This document shows positions 1-9,435 of a DNA stretch of 64,000 nt, in pieces (positions within the stretch are counted from its first letter, which is position 1; each line of letters opens with the position of its first letter). The stretch spans positions 1-64,000 of the forward strand of contig NZ_JAKGAM010000018.1 of assembly GCF_023061285.1 (NCBI RefSeq). The letters run 5' to 3'. The notes beneath the pieces were generated by a model. It did no database searches. It was not told where the DNA came from and saw only the letters and a program-made list of their open reading frames with translations. This DNA is from Chromohalobacter nigrandesensis. GTDB lineage: Bacteria > Pseudomonadota > Gammaproteobacteria > Pseudomonadales > Halomonadaceae. A program made the position numbers and the translations under genes.

Positions 1-1
1 G

Positions 2-622
2 GTCTACGCCTGGTCGCAGGATATGGGCGTGGTCACCATGAACTGGGACGATATCCAGTTTTACACTAGCGAAGCGACGAAGTCCCAGGATCGTCGAGGG
101 ATGTCACGCGAGGAGATTCGCGGATACGTACGAGATCGCAACGGCAACATGCTTTATCACCTGGTCTTCTTCAAGTATGAAGGCCTCAAAGGCATGAAGG
201 GCGTACTGGAAATCTGGGAGCTGGTGCGCCGCTATATGGAAGAGCCCGATGGCCATATCCAGGCCTATCAAGTCGATCAGCGCCTGCTGGATCTGGAGGG
301 CAAGCGCGAGAGCTTTATCCATTCGCTGATACAGGCCACTCAAGTTCTCGCCGACAGCCGTGCGGTTCAACTGATTTTTGCCCCCATGGTCATGTGGGCT
401 GGCACCGGCCGCATCATCGCCAAATGGACCTGCCGCGTGCCGCGCTGGCCCGAATGGGTCGAGGAAAAGTGCCGCATTGACCCGAACGACTCCTACGTGC
501 GCAATCGCCACACCGAGCACCCGCTGACCGCAAAGGAAATCCTCTGGCCGTTGTTCTGCTTTCTGCTTGGCTGGGCAGAAGTGTTGGTGATTCTGTATTT
601 CTGCTTCAGAGGGTATTTTTGA
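2..622 (+). CDS. DUF6708-like membrane protein, 5' partial
   Basis: The reading frame is open from the left edge, so the N-terminus lies outside the window. The visible 206 residues contain a WDDIQFYT segment, a domain with the pattern WELVRRYMEEP (roughly residues 73-83), and a C-terminal hydrophobic stretch that looks like one or two membrane segments. The tryptophan-rich opening and the W-x-x-x-RRYME pattern recall DUF6708 proteins, which are often found near type VI secretion VgrG/Rhs loci. That assignment is by recollection only. No secretion gene is visible downstream, so the function is unknown. Confidence 0.5.
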   Translation, partial: VYAWSQDMGVVTMNWDDIQFYTSEATKSQDRRGMSREEIRGYVRDRNGNMLYHLVFFKYEGLKGMKGVLEIWELVRRYMEEPDGHIQAYQVDQRLLDLEGKRESFIHSLIQATQVLADSRAVQLIFAPMVMWAGTGRIIAKWTCRVPRWPEWVEEKCRIDPNDSYVRNRHTEHPLTAKEILWPLFCFLLGWAEVLVILYFCFRGYF

Positions 623-827
623 AGCTATCGAACGATGCCGAGATCAGCAACGACAACCTGCTGTTGCGGAGCATGTGCCTCAATCGGAAGACGCTGGGCA
701 GATCTGTCAACATGCGCGCGGGATGTCGCCGGTGTCATTGCAAGGCAGGCCGTTACGGCAAGATCACGAAGCAGAGCCCTATGCGTGCTCAACAGCGCCT
801 GACGGCGCCCCTACAAAGCTGATGGCC

Positions 828-2549
828 TTACCCCAGCCACCAGGACAGCAACAACAGTAGCAGCAGCACGCCGGCCACGACTTTCCATAGCGTGGCCGGT
901 TGCTGCCATGACTGGCGTGGCTCGGGGTCATCGCGGCGCTTGGGGGCGCGCAGATGGTAGGCGAACTCGCCCAGGCGTCGAAAGCGCAGCGCACGCTGGG
1001 GGTCGAGCGCGCGGCGCAGGGCGCCATCGAGCCCGGCATCGATGGCGGGATTGTAGCGCCGTGCACTGGTATAACTCATGCGCTCGAGATCGGTATGGCT
1101 GCGTAGCTCATTGGGCGCTAGCGCATAGGGCTGATGCCCGGTCAGCAGCCAGTAGATGGTCGAGGCCAGCGCGTATTGATCACTGCGCCGCCCTACTTCC
1201 GTATCCAGCGCATATTCCGGTGCGCTGTGCTCGTTCAATCCCACCTGACGCGCCAGTTCGCGCGCCCCTTGCTGACTATCGCCTTCGCGCAAATGGCAGG
1301 CGCCGAAATCCGTCAGTACCAGTTGGCCATGCGAATTCACCATCAGATTATCGGGGTGAATGTTCTGATGCAGCACATCGCGGCGATGCAGGGCCTGCAC
1401 CGCCTTGACCAATTGCCGCGCCAAGTCCAGGCGCGCCTCGAGACTCGCTTGGGGATGGCGCAATGCCCAGTTGCTGAGCGATTCGCCCTTGATGTACTCG
1501 AGCAGGTAATACTGGTAACGGCGTGGCCGGGCCGGCTCCACGACCTTGGCCACGAACGGCGAGTTGACACGCTGCACGACCCACTGCTGAAGCGCGAAGT
1601 GCTCCTGATAGGCGTTGCGCAGCGATAACTCAGGGCTCGGCGCCTTCATCACCATCTCGCGCTCGTTACGCGCATCATGCACGCGATAGACGCGCGACTT
1701 GGCCGTACGCGACAACACCTCCTGCACCTCGAGCCCATCGAGACGCTCCCCGGGCGTCAATTCGGTGGGGACTGGCAAGTCACCGTATAGCGGCATGGGA
1801 TGCTCGGGCTCGATCTCCTCGGGCAGCCGATCGATACGCACCAGTTGGAAGCAGAATTGGTCGCCGCCGTAACCGCGCTCCTGGGCCCGGGCCAACGCCG
1901 ATTCGGCCAAGCGTTCGCAGGTCGCATCGAGGTCGCTGACATCGGCACGGATCAACTGTACGAAATCCGAGGGGAGCAAGGTGCCGCGCACGGCCTGGGT
2001 AGTGAACAGGAAAAGATCGCCCTGCTTGAGCGAATCCGTCACGTAATCGATATCGAGGCTACCGTCCATGCCCAGCGCGCGCGACGGATAGCGGTAACCG
2101 CCCAGGTCGGTGACATGATCGCGAGACATTTGCTCGAATTCCGCACCGCGCAGGCGGAACACCAAGGTGTCCCCCATATGAAAGAGATGCACCTCACGAT
2201 GGCGAAACACCATGGCCGATAGCGAGCAGATATAACTGCCCCCCTCGATGTAGGCGCTTTGGCTATAGCTCCAGCCATTCAGGGCATGCAGCACGCGATG
2301 TGCCGATGTCTTGACGTCCCAATGCTCCGGTGTCGAGTAGTAATCGGCGAGAAAGCCCCGTACGCTCAGGTCTCCGGCCTGCTTGGCAATGGCATTGCGC
2401 CAGGTGGAATCGCTGATCAGAGCGCAAGCGCCCTTGGCGGACAATTGCGAACCGCCCGGTATTTGCACCGACATCGAACTACGATGGCGACGCCGATCCG
2501 GTGCCACGAATGCCTGACCGAAGCGTATAGAAAGGGTGCTTTCCGTCAA
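828..2549 (-). CDS. PP2C phosphatase / protein kinase fusion, probably degenerate
   Basis: 573 residues from a TTG start with AAGGAG seven bases upstream; longer upstream starts lack such a site. Residues about 1-235 form a PP2C-type phosphatase domain, about 265-530 a Ser/Thr kinase domain, and the last 22 a single hydrophobic anchor (KVVAGVLLLLLLLSWW), so the enzyme domains should face the cytoplasm. The architecture matches bifunctional kinase/phosphatase proteins of Pseudomonas and relatives. Key residues are missing. The PP2C motif that normally reads TDG reads TQA (Gln185-Ala186), and the N-terminal metal Asp is not evident. In the kinase, HRDxKPxN reads HQNIHPDN, with Asn396 in place of the catalytic Asp. 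The Lys of VMKAP, TDFG and SAPE remain. It may act as a binding or regulatory protein. Confidence 0.85.
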   Translation of the reverse strand: MTESTLSIRFGQAFVAPDRRRHRSSMSVQIPGGSQLSAKGACALISDSTWRNAIAKQAGDLSVRGFLADYYSTPEHWDVKTSAHRVLHALNGWSYSQSAYIEGGSYICSLSAMVFRHREVHLFHMGDTLVFRLRGAEFEQMSRDHVTDLGGYRYPSRALGMDGSLDIDYVTDSLKQGDLFLFTTQAVRGTLLPSDFVQLIRADVSDLDATCERLAESALARAQERGYGGDQFCFQLVRIDRLPEEIEPEHPMPLYGDLPVPTELTPGERLDGLEVQEVLSRTAKSRVYRVHDARNEREMVMKAPSPELSLRNAYQEHFALQQWVVQRVNSPFVAKVVEPARPRRYQYYLLEYIKGESLSNWALRHPQASLEARLDLARQLVKAVQALHRRDVLHQNIHPDNLMVNSHGQLVLTDFGACHLREGDSQQGARELARQVGLNEHSAPEYALDTEVGRRSDQYALASTIYWLLTGHQPYALAPNELRSHTDLERMSYTSARRYNPAIDAGLDGALRRALDPQRALRFRRLGEFAYHLRAPKRRDDPEPRQSWQQPATLWKVVAGVLLLLLLLSWWLG

Positions 2550-2653
2550 CGAGCGTCTCCTTGTCGATGATGATGAGACGGATAATTCCCGTGTTTGCTG
2601 AGCATGGCAACGCAAGACGACGATTGCATGATGCCATTTACGTCCCAAGTCGG

Positions 2654-2683
2654 TTGGTAAACGCTGGACGCTACTCGTATAAT
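2654..2683 (+). promoter_or_regulatory. Sigma-70 type promoter of ppa
   Basis: TTGGTA at 2654-2659 and a perfect TATAAT at 2678-2683 are separated by 18 bases, about 55 bases before the ppa start codon. It lies between divergently transcribed genes. Confidence 0.6.
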
Positions 2684-2736
2684 TTCCCGGATTTTCCCCC
2701 GCTGGTGTTCAACCTGCAAACCGCAAGGACTCGACG

Positions 2737-3267
2737 ATGAGTTTCAACAACATTCCCGCAGGCAAGGATCTTCCCAACGACGTCTACGTGGCGATCGAGA
2801 TCCCGGCCAATCACGCACCGATCAAGTACGAGATCGACAAGGACATGGACGCGCTGGTCGTCGACCGCTTCATGGCCACGCCGATGTTCTATCCGGCCAA
2901 CTACGGCTTCATCAACAACACCCTGGCCGACGACGGCGATCCGCTCGACGCACTGGTGGTCACGCCGTATCCGGTTCAACCGGGGAGCGTGATTCGTGCG
3001 CGCCCGGTCGGCGTACTCAACATGTCCGACGAAGCCGGCGAAGATGCCAAGCTGGTCTGCGTTCCGCACTCCAAGCTGAGCGCATTGTATGACGACGTAC
3101 AGGAAGTCACCGACTTGCCCGAGCTGCTGCGTCAACAGATCGCGCATTTTTTCGAGAACTACAAGGATCTCGAAAAAGGCAAATGGGTGAAGATCGATTC
3201 CTGGGACGGCGCCGACGCCGCTCGCAAGGCGATCGAGAAGGCCGCCGACGCTTATACCAAAGCCTGA
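2737..3267 (+). CDS. ppa: Inorganic pyrophosphatase
   Basis: 176 residues, the usual length of the soluble bacterial family I enzyme. It hydrolyses pyrophosphate to phosphate in the cytosol and so drives biosynthetic reactions forward. The metal-binding signature is [11 protein letters not shown] near residues 66-76, preceded by [11 protein letters not shown]. It stands alone, with its own promoter upstream and a strong terminator just after the stop codon. AAGGA precedes the ATG by about eight bases. Confidence 0.97.
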   Translation: MSFNNIPAGKDLPNDVYVAIEIPANHAPIKYEIDKDMDALVVDRFMATPMFYPANYGFINNTLADDGDPLDALVVTPYPVQPGSVIRARPVGVLNMSDEAGEDAKLVCVPHSKLSALYDDVQEVTDLPELLRQQIAHFFENYKDLEKGKWVKIDSWDGADAARKAIEKAADAYTKA

Positions 3268-3286
3268 AGCGCTCGTCCGCTCCCCC

Positions 3287-3325
3287 ACACCCTGCGCCGG
3301 ATACTCCGCCGCGGGGTGTTTTTTT
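3287..3325 (+). terminator. Rho-independent terminator of ppa
   Basis: An ACACCC-tGCGcCGG arm pairs with CCGcCGCgGGGTGT and is followed by a run of T. It begins 20 bases after the ppa stop and ends just before the 3' end of the convergent DUF2333 gene. Confidence 0.85.
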
Positions 3326-3331
3326 CAGGGC

Positions 3332-4342
3332 TTATTGCGACTCGAGATCCCCGCGTATCTCCTGGATCAGTTGCGATGCCCGCAACGTATAGTTGGCCAT
3401 CATCAGCGAGTGATTGGCGAAGATGCCAAAGCCGCTGCCATTGAGCACTATCGGGCTCCACACACGTGCCTGCGAGGCTTCCAGCTCGTCGATCAGCCGA
3501 TCGAGTTTTTCACCGACGCCTGCCGCCTCGATAGCCGGAGCAAAGTCACGCTTGGCCGCCTCGAGCAGGTGCATCAAGGCCCAGGTATTGCCGCGCGCTT
3601 CGAAGAAGACGTTGTCGATACGCGACCACGGAGTGTTCTCGCCATCCTCACCGGTCTCGATATCGGCACTGCGACGCTCGGTGCTTCCCACGCTCGCCGC
3701 CAGACGCTGCGTCTGCTGGTCGAGTCGGGTCTGCACGCCCGCCAGCCAGGCAGCCAACGCCGGGGCATCCGAGGAGAAATCAGCCTGCTGCTCATTCAAA
3801 CGCACCAGGTAATCGCGCAACGCCTCGCGCGCCTCTTGGTAACGGCCTTCGGCTGACGGAAAGCGCCAGGCGTCACTGCGCGTGGCCAAGGCATCGACGA
3901 CGTGTTGCACGTCTTCGTCGTCACTGGCGATAGGATCATCGAGAGCTGCGCTCATGACCCGCACTTGCCCGAGCACGCCATGCTCCCAGCTCGGCATGTT
4001 ATCCAGCCACAATCCAGGCGGGGCGATATCGTTGCGCAAATAACCGCCAGGCTTGTCGAGTAAGCTGCCCAGAAGCGTCAAGGTAGTGGCGGTGACGGTC
4101 TCGCCAGGCTGCGGGGCGTCCGCTGCGGCCTCGGCACCGGACGACTGTGCAGCACCGCGCTGCACGCCCACCGCATCCTCGACGCTGAAGTCGTCGGGCC
4201 GTTGGCTCCACCAGACGCCCAGCGCCACGCAGACCACCAGGTAGATGATCAGCAAGGCGACCAAGGGCTTCCAGATCCAGCCATACTGGGGCGATTCCAG
4301 AACATTGCGCTGGTGACGCTCACGCTTGCGAAAAAGAGCCAT
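3332..4342 (-). CDS. DUF2333 family membrane-anchored protein
   Basis: 336 residues. A basic N-terminus (MALFRKRERHQRN) precedes one membrane segment at about residues 27-48 (LVALLIIYLVVCVALGVWW), then a long acidic soluble part with helical character that should lie in the periplasm. Composition and layout fit DUF2333, a family of unknown function in gammaproteobacteria. AAGGA lies seven bases before the ATG. It is divergent from aroQ and convergent with ppa. Confidence 0.8.
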   Translation of the reverse strand: MALFRKRERHQRNVLESPQYGWIWKPLVALLIIYLVVCVALGVWWSQRPDDFSVEDAVGVQRGAAQSSGAEAAADAPQPGETVTATTLTLLGSLLDKPGGYLRNDIAPPGLWLDNMPSWEHGVLGQVRVMSAALDDPIASDDEDVQHVVDALATRSDAWRFPSAEGRYQEAREALRDYLVRLNEQQADFSSDAPALAAWLAGVQTRLDQQTQRLAASVGSTERRSADIETGEDGENTPWSRIDNVFFEARGNTWALMHLLEAAKRDFAPAIEAAGVGEKLDRLIDELEASQARVWSPIVLNGSGFGIFANHSLMMANYTLRASQLIQEIRGDLESQ

Positions 4343-4557
4343 AAGACGTCCTTGTGATGAAGTTGAGAGCAGTGACTTTCATCCTATCATGCAGCGGCGC
4401 TTTTGCTTGTGCCAACACAAACTAGACAGCTCGTCCGTTTTTGGGCAAACTCCGCCCACACTAACGATATATGGCACCAGCGACGGCATCTTGCGTGATC
4501 GTGCCGTGATCTAAACCAATCCTGAACAGGTTAACAGCGTCGATCAGGACTCATGAC

Positions 4558-4995
4558 ATGGCGAAGCTTCTCGTACTCAACGGCCCTAACCTCAACCTGC
4601 TCGGCACCCGCGAGCCAGGCGTTTACGGCACCACTACCCTCGAGGACATTCGTCTGCGCCTGACCCAGCGCGCTCTGGATGCCGGCCATCAACTCGATTG
4701 GCTGCAGTCCAACGCCGAGCACCAGCTCATCGAGCGGGTGCATGCAGCACGCGACGATGGCACCGACTTCATCCTGATCAACCCGGCCGCTTTCACGCAT
4801 ACCAGCGCCGCCCTGCGCGACGCGCTCACGGGTATCGCCATTCCCTTCATCGAGCTGCATCTTTCCAACGTGCATGCGCGCGAGCCATTTCGCGCGCATT
4901 CGTATTTTTCGGATGTCGCTCGCGGCGTCATCGCCGGATTCGGCGCCGATAGTTACGAGCTTGCCCTGGAGGCCGCGCTACGCCAGCTCGGCTGA
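4558..4995 (+). CDS. aroQ: 3-dehydroquinate dehydratase, type II
   Basis: 145 residues, typical of the dodecameric type II enzyme, which converts 3-dehydroquinate to 3-dehydroshikimate in the shikimate pathway. The N-terminal signature [16 protein letters not shown] carries active-site Asn and Arg residues, with the catalytic Tyr in [15 protein letters not shown] and [14 protein letters not shown] complete the site. It is followed at 62 bases by accB, the common aroQ-accB-accC arrangement of gammaproteobacteria. The 215-base gap upstream, shared with the divergent DUF2333 gene, must carry its promoter. Confidence 0.97.
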   Translation: MAKLLVLNGPNLNLLGTREPGVYGTTTLEDIRLRLTQRALDAGHQLDWLQSNAEHQLIERVHAARDDGTDFILINPAAFTHTSAALRDALTGIAIPFIELHLSNVHAREPFRAHSYFSDVARGVIAGFGADSYELALEAALRQLG

Positions 4996-5057
4996 CAGCG
5001 CATACGCTCCAATGGCAGACCACGTCACCTCATTTTCACATTGATCGAGACAGGTTT

Positions 5058-5528
5058 ATGGATATTCGCAAGGTCAAGAAACTCATCGAACTCCTGGAAG
5101 AGTCCAATATCAGCGAGATCGAAATCCAGGAAGGCGAGGAGTCCGTGCGTATCAGCCGCCACACCGGTGGTTTCAGCGCACCGCCCGCCGCTCAGGCTCC
5201 TGCGCCGGCCGCAGCGCCCGCACCCGCCCCTGCCGCGCCGAGCGCAGCGGCCGCTCCAGAGGCTGAATCTGAAACAGTACCTGCGCAGCCCAGCGGCCAT
5301 CCGGTGACCTCGCCCATGGTCGGTACCTTTTACCGCTCGCCGGCGCCGGGCGCCAAAGCCTTCGTGGAAGTTGGCCAGAGCGTCAAGAAAGGCGAGACCG
5401 TGTGCATCGTCGAAGCCATGAAGATGATGAACCAGATCGAGGCCGATCAGGATGGTGTGATCGAAGCCATCATGGTCGAGGACGGCGAACCGGTCGAATT
5501 CGACCAGCCGATGGTCATCATCTCTTGA
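5058..5528 (+). CDS. accB: Biotin carboxyl carrier protein of acetyl-CoA carboxylase
   Basis: 156 residues. It carries the biotin that shuttles carboxyl groups in the first step of fatty-acid synthesis. An N-terminal domain ([16 protein letters not shown]) is followed by a flexible Ala/Pro-rich linker at about residues 40-75, and then the biotinyl domain with [12 protein letters not shown], where Lys122 is the biotinylated residue. The thumb region ([13 protein letters not shown]) typical of AccB is present. accC follows at 70 bases, so the two are likely co-transcribed. Confidence 0.97.
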   Translation: MDIRKVKKLIELLEESNISEIEIQEGEESVRISRHTGGFSAPPAAQAPAPAAAPAPAPAAPSAAAAPEAESETVPAQPSGHPVTSPMVGTFYRSPAPGAKAFVEVGQSVKKGETVCIVEAMKMMNQIEADQDGVIEAIMVEDGEPVEFDQPMVIIS

Positions 5529-5531
5529 AGC

Positions 5532-5567
5532 CGTTTGTGATCGCCCTTGACGGTCGATCACGAAACG
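5532..5567. repeat. Inverted repeat between accB and accC
   Basis: CGTTTGTGATCG pairs with CGATCAC-g-AAACG (one bulged base) around an 11-base loop, starting four bases after the accB stop. There is no T-run, so it is more likely an RNA stability or processing hairpin than a terminator. Confidence 0.5.
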
Positions 5568-5598
5568 CTTCCGAGCTTACATAGAGACGGACGACACT

Positions 5599-6945
5599 AT
5601 GTTGGACAAGGTACTCATCGCCAACCGTGGCGAGATCGCTCTTCGTATACTGCGCGCCTGCAAGGAACTGGGCATCAAGACCGTTGCGGTCCACTCCAAG
5701 CCGGACCGTGACCTCATGCATGTACGCCTGGCCGACGAAGCCGTGTGCATCGGACCGGCCTCCTCCGCGCAGTCGTATCTGAATATCCCGGCGCTGATCA
5801 GCGCCGCCGAGGTCACCGATTCCAGCGCCATCCATCCCGGCTATGGCTTTCTCTCCGAGAACGCCAACTTCGCCGAGCAGGTCGAGCGTTCCGGCTTCGT
5901 ATTCGTCGGTCCGCGTGCCGAAACCATCCGCATGATGGGCGACAAGGTCAGCGCCATTTCGGCGATGAAGGCCGCCGGCGTCCCCACCGTACCCGGTTCC
6001 GACGGCCCGCTACCCGAAGATAACGACGAGGCCGTGCTGGCCACCGCGCAACGCATCGGTTATCCGGTAATGATCAAGGCCGCCGCTGGCGGTGGCGGAC
6101 GCGGCATGCGCGTGGTACACAGCGAGGACAGCCTGCTTTCCTCAGTCAGCGTGACGCGCAACGAAGCCGATTCGGCCTTCGGCGACGGCACGTTGTACAT
6201 GGAGAAGTACCTCGAAAATCCGCGTCACATCGAGGTGCAGGTGCTGGCCGACGGCCAGGGCAATGCCATTCATCTCTACGATCGCGATTGCTCCCTGCAG
6301 CGCCGTCACCAGAAAGTGCTGGAAGAGGCGCCCGCCCCGCATATCGATCCCGAGGCTCGCGAGAACGTCTTCAAGGCCTGCATCGACGCCTGCATCGAGA
6401 TCAATTACCGCGGCGCCGGCACCTTCGAGTTTCTCTACGAAAACGGCCAGTTCTTCTTCATCGAGATGAACACCCGCGTTCAGGTCGAACACCCGGTCTC
6501 CGAAATGGTCACCGGCGTGGACATCGTCAAGGAACAGTTGCGCATCGCGTCCGGCTTGCCGTTGACCATCACCCAGGAAGACGTCCAGCTCCATGGGCAC
6601 GCCTTCGAGTGCCGGATCAACGCCGAGGACTCACGCACTTTCATGCCATCGCCCGGCAAGATCGATCTCTACCACGCCCCAGGTGGCCTGGGTGTACGCA
6701 TGGACTCGCACATTTACACCGGCTATAGCGTGCCGCCGCACTACGATTCGCTGCTCGGCAAGCTGATCACCTGGGGGGCGAGTCGCGAGACCGCGCTGAC
6801 ACGCATGCGCAATGCCCTCGATGAACTGCTGGTCGAAGGCATCAAGACCAATATCGACCTACAGAAGGATCTGGTCCGCGATAGCGCGTTCCAGCAAGGC
6901 GGGGTAAATATTCACTACCTCGAGAAAAAGCTTGGCCTGACCTGA
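5599..6945 (+). CDS. accC: Acetyl-CoA carboxylase, biotin carboxylase subunit
   Basis: 448 residues, as in E. coli (449). It carboxylates biotin on AccB using ATP and bicarbonate. The ATP-grasp fold is recognisable from [20 protein letters not shown], the [12 protein letters not shown] motif, the glycine-rich [12 protein letters not shown] loop near residue 160, and the catalytic segment [14 protein letters not shown] near residue 290. It follows accB; accA and accD are elsewhere, as usual. Confidence 0.98.
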   Translation: MLDKVLIANRGEIALRILRACKELGIKTVAVHSKPDRDLMHVRLADEAVCIGPASSAQSYLNIPALISAAEVTDSSAIHPGYGFLSENANFAEQVERSGFVFVGPRAETIRMMGDKVSAISAMKAAGVPTVPGSDGPLPEDNDEAVLATAQRIGYPVMIKAAAGGGGRGMRVVHSEDSLLSSVSVTRNEADSAFGDGTLYMEKYLENPRHIEVQVLADGQGNAIHLYDRDCSLQRRHQKVLEEAPAPHIDPEARENVFKACIDACIEINYRGAGTFEFLYENGQFFFIEMNTRVQVEHPVSEMVTGVDIVKEQLRIASGLPLTITQEDVQLHGHAFECRINAEDSRTFMPSPGKIDLYHAPGGLGVRMDSHIYTGYSVPPHYDSLLGKLITWGASRETALTRMRNALDELLVEGIKTNIDLQKDLVRDSAFQQGGVNIHYLEKKLGLT

Positions 6946-6965
6946 TCAGCCCACGCGACTCGACA

Positions 6966-6990
6966 CGGGGCGGCCTTGGCCGTCCCGTTT
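6966..6990 (+). terminator. Short GC-rich hairpin after accC
   Basis: CGGGGCGGCC pairs with GGCCGTCCCG (one G-U pair) over a two-base loop, followed by only TTT. It may terminate accBC weakly or stabilise the message before prmA. Confidence 0.45.
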
Positions 6991-7013
6991 GCGTTGATGC
7001 TCAAGGAGACTTC

Positions 7014-7913
7014 ATGCCCTGGCTGCAACTCAAGGCACACATCGCCCCGCAGCATGCCGAGACCCTGGAAGAGCTGCTGCTGGCCGAAGGTGCTCAGGCC
7101 ATCACCCTGCAGGACGCTTACGACGACCCCGTCTTCGAGCCTGAAAGCGGGACCACGCCGCTGTGGGATGAGACCGTGCTCACCGGCCTCTACGACGACC
7201 TGGAGGACATCGAGCCGATGCTCGACCGAGTCCGCCAGCAATGGGCCGCCGAGATGGCCGACGAACCCTGCCCCGAGATCGACTACGAGCTGCTCGCCGA
7301 TCGCGACTGGGAGCGCGAGTGGATGGACGATTTTACCCCGCTCAAGATGGGCGAGCGGCTGTGGGTGGTGCCTAGTTGGCATGCCGCTCCCGAGCCCGAT
7401 GCCGTCAATCTGCTGCTCGATCCCGGCCTGGCCTTCGGTACCGGCACGCACCCTACCACTGCGCTGTGCCTCGGCTGGCTCGACGGCCTCGATCTCGACG
7501 CGAGCAAGGTGCTGGATTTCGGCTGCGGCTCCGGCATTCTGGCCATCGCCGCACTCAAGCTAGGGGCCGAGCACGCCACAGGCACCGATATCGACCCACA
7601 GGCCCTGCAAGCCAGCCGTGAAAATGCCCAGCGCAATGCCATCGCCGATGAGCGTTTGTCGCTGTGCTATCCGGAGCGACTCGAGGCACAACGCTACGAG
7701 GTAGTGGTCGCCAATATCCTCGCCGGCCCCCTGGTCGAACTGGCGCCAACGCTTTGTGCCCACCTCGCCCCCCGTGGTCGCCTCGCTTTATCCGGTATTC
7801 TCGCGGGGCAAGCCGAGGAGGTAATGGACGCTTATCGCGCCCAGGGCATCGACCTCGATACCCCGTGCGAACGCGAAGGCTGGGTACGCATTACCGGTGT
7901 CGCCGCCTCATGA
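7014..7913 (+). CDS. prmA: Ribosomal protein L11 methyltransferase
   Basis: 299 residues. An S-adenosylmethionine-dependent enzyme that trimethylates ribosomal protein L11. The N-terminal substrate domain starts [10 protein letters not shown]. The methyltransferase domain shows the family marker [16 protein letters not shown] and the SAM-binding loop [20 protein letters not shown] near residues 165-184, with [10 protein letters not shown] later. AAGGAG precedes the ATG. It sits between accC and dusB, as in many gammaproteobacteria. Confidence 0.97.
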   Translation: MPWLQLKAHIAPQHAETLEELLLAEGAQAITLQDAYDDPVFEPESGTTPLWDETVLTGLYDDLEDIEPMLDRVRQQWAAEMADEPCPEIDYELLADRDWEREWMDDFTPLKMGERLWVVPSWHAAPEPDAVNLLLDPGLAFGTGTHPTTALCLGWLDGLDLDASKVLDFGCGSGILAIAALKLGAEHATGTDIDPQALQASRENAQRNAIADERLSLCYPERLEAQRYEVVVANILAGPLVELAPTLCAHLAPRGRLALSGILAGQAEEVMDAYRAQGIDLDTPCEREGWVRITGVAAS

Positions 7914-7949
7914 TGAAGGCCAACCATGCCAGGGGCGACGAAAAGCCCC

Positions 7950-7978
7950 TTCAAGAACATCGTGCTGGCGGCTATCAT
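7950..7978 (+). promoter_or_regulatory. Candidate promoter for dusB-fis
   Basis: TTCAAG at 7950-7955 (weak) and TATCAT at 7973-7978 (five of six) are 17 bases apart, about 30 bases before dusB. A small GGGGC/GCCCC hairpin lies just upstream. The weak -35 keeps confidence low. Confidence 0.35.
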
Positions 7979-8007
7979 AAGCCCCTTTCACCACCTAGAC
8001 GCCCCTT

Positions 8008-9039
8008 GTGATGCCGACCCACGTCTCATCTCCGGTGACGCCGTTGCCGCACATCGGCTCTTACGCATTGCCCAATCGAGCGATTCTCGCGCCCATGGCG
8101 GGCGTGACCGATCGCCCGTTTCGGCAATTGTGCCGCGAGCTCGGCGCGGGCCTGGTGGTCTCGGAAATGGTCACCGCCGACGCGCGCCTATGGCATACCC
8201 GCAAATCGCGGCAACGTCTCGATCATACCGGTGAGCCCGGCCCCCGCGATGTCCAGATCGCCGGTGGCGACCCAGAAATGCTCGCCGAAGCCGCACGCCT
8301 CAACGTCGCGCAAGGCGCCGAGATCATCGATATCAACATGGGATGCCCCGCCAAGAAGGTCTGCAACAAGGCCGCCGGCTCCGCGCTATTGCGTGATGAA
8401 CGCCTGGTCGCGGCGATTCTCGAAGCGGTCGTTGCGGCCGTGGACGTGCCAGTGACCTTGAAGATCCGCACTGGCTGGTGCGCGGCGTCGCGCAACGGCA
8501 TACGTGTGGCGCAACTGGCCGAGGCTGCCGGCATCCAGGCGCTTGCGGTGCATGGCCGCACCCGCGAGCAGCGCTATAGCGGCGACGCCGAATACGATAC
8601 CATCGCTGCCATCAAGCAAACGGTGTCGCTGCCGGTGTTCGCCAATGGCGATATCGATAGCGCCGAAAAAGCCGCCCGCATCCTCGACTACACTAAGGCG
8701 GACGCGGTCATGATCGGACGCGGCGCCCAAGGCAATCCGTGGATCTTTCGCGAGATCGAGCACTACTTACGTACCGGTGACATCATGGCGCGCCCGACGC
8801 CCACAGAGATCGCCGCCGTGATGCACCGTCATCTCGAGGCACTGCATGCCTTTTACGGTGAGCACATGGGGGTGCGTATCGCACGCAAGCATGTGGGCTG
8901 GTATCTCGCCACTCGCCCACAAGCAGCGGCATTGCGCGCACGCTTCAACGTTCTGGAACAGCCCTCGGCCCAACACCGTTTCGTGGATGCGCTCGCCCAC
9001 GATGCGGTATTGACCTCAAATGGAAGCAATGCAGCATGA
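8008..9039 (+). CDS. dusB: tRNA-dihydrouridine synthase B
   Basis: 343 residues from a GTG start; the adjacent ATG at 8011 is equally possible, and neither has a clear ribosome site. This flavin enzyme reduces specific uridines of the tRNA D-loop. The core starts with [40 protein letters not shown] contains the catalytic Cys, [13 protein letters not shown] follows, and the FMN phosphate site is [16 protein letters not shown]. fis overlaps its stop (ATGA), the classic dusB-fis operon. Confidence 0.97.
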   Translation: MMPTHVSSPVTPLPHIGSYALPNRAILAPMAGVTDRPFRQLCRELGAGLVVSEMVTADARLWHTRKSRQRLDHTGEPGPRDVQIAGGDPEMLAEAARLNVAQGAEIIDINMGCPAKKVCNKAAGSALLRDERLVAAILEAVVAAVDVPVTLKIRTGWCAASRNGIRVAQLAEAAGIQALAVHGRTREQRYSGDAEYDTIAAIKQTVSLPVFANGDIDSAEKAARILDYTKADAVMIGRGAQGNPWIFREIEHYLRTGDIMARPTPTEIAAVMHRHLEALHAFYGEHMGVRIARKHVGWYLATRPQAAALRARFNVLEQPSAQHRFVDALAHDAVLTSNGSNAA

Positions 9040-9335
9040 CCAGCAGGCAAGCATTTCCCATCGATCAGAATACGCTCGATGCCAGCGCCACGGCATCGCC
9101 AGCACATCAGCAAACCCTGCGTGAGTCGGTAGAGCTCGCCATGCAGCGCTATTTCGGCCACCTGGATGGCGAAACGGTCAGCGACCTTTATGCCATGGTG
9201 CTGACCGAGGTCGAAGTGCCCTTGCTGGAGGCCGTGATGCGCTATGCCGACGGCAATCAAACCCGCGCCGCCGACATGCTGGGCCTCAATCGCGGCACTC
9301 TGCGCAAGAAACTCAAGCAGTACGACCTGATCTGA
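9036..9335 (+). CDS. fis: Nucleoid-associated DNA-binding protein Fis
   Basis: 99 residues, about the length of E. coli Fis (98). It bends DNA and activates rRNA and tRNA promoters in fast growth. A variable N-terminus is followed by the dimerisation helices ([20 protein letters not shown]) and the C-terminal helix-turn-helix ending in [17 protein letters not shown]. The start overlaps the dusB stop by four bases, so translation is coupled. In E. coli the promoter upstream of dusB controls Fis. Confidence 0.97.
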   Translation: MTSRQAFPIDQNTLDASATASPAHQQTLRESVELAMQRYFGHLDGETVSDLYAMVLTEVEVPLLEAVMRYADGNQTRAADMLGLNRGTLRKKLKQYDLI

Positions 9336-9435
9336 GCCCGAACCGATCCGACAAGGGCGCCCTCACCAGGCGCCATTCACGTTTCACGCCGTTGTCTGGC
9401 GTCAATCGTCCCTCACCTTTCAAGAGTGGAGCCTC

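Noticed and set aside
619-822. Short plus-strand frame after the DUF6708-like gene
   Set aside because: No ribosome site, arginine/cysteine-rich translation and no family resemblance.
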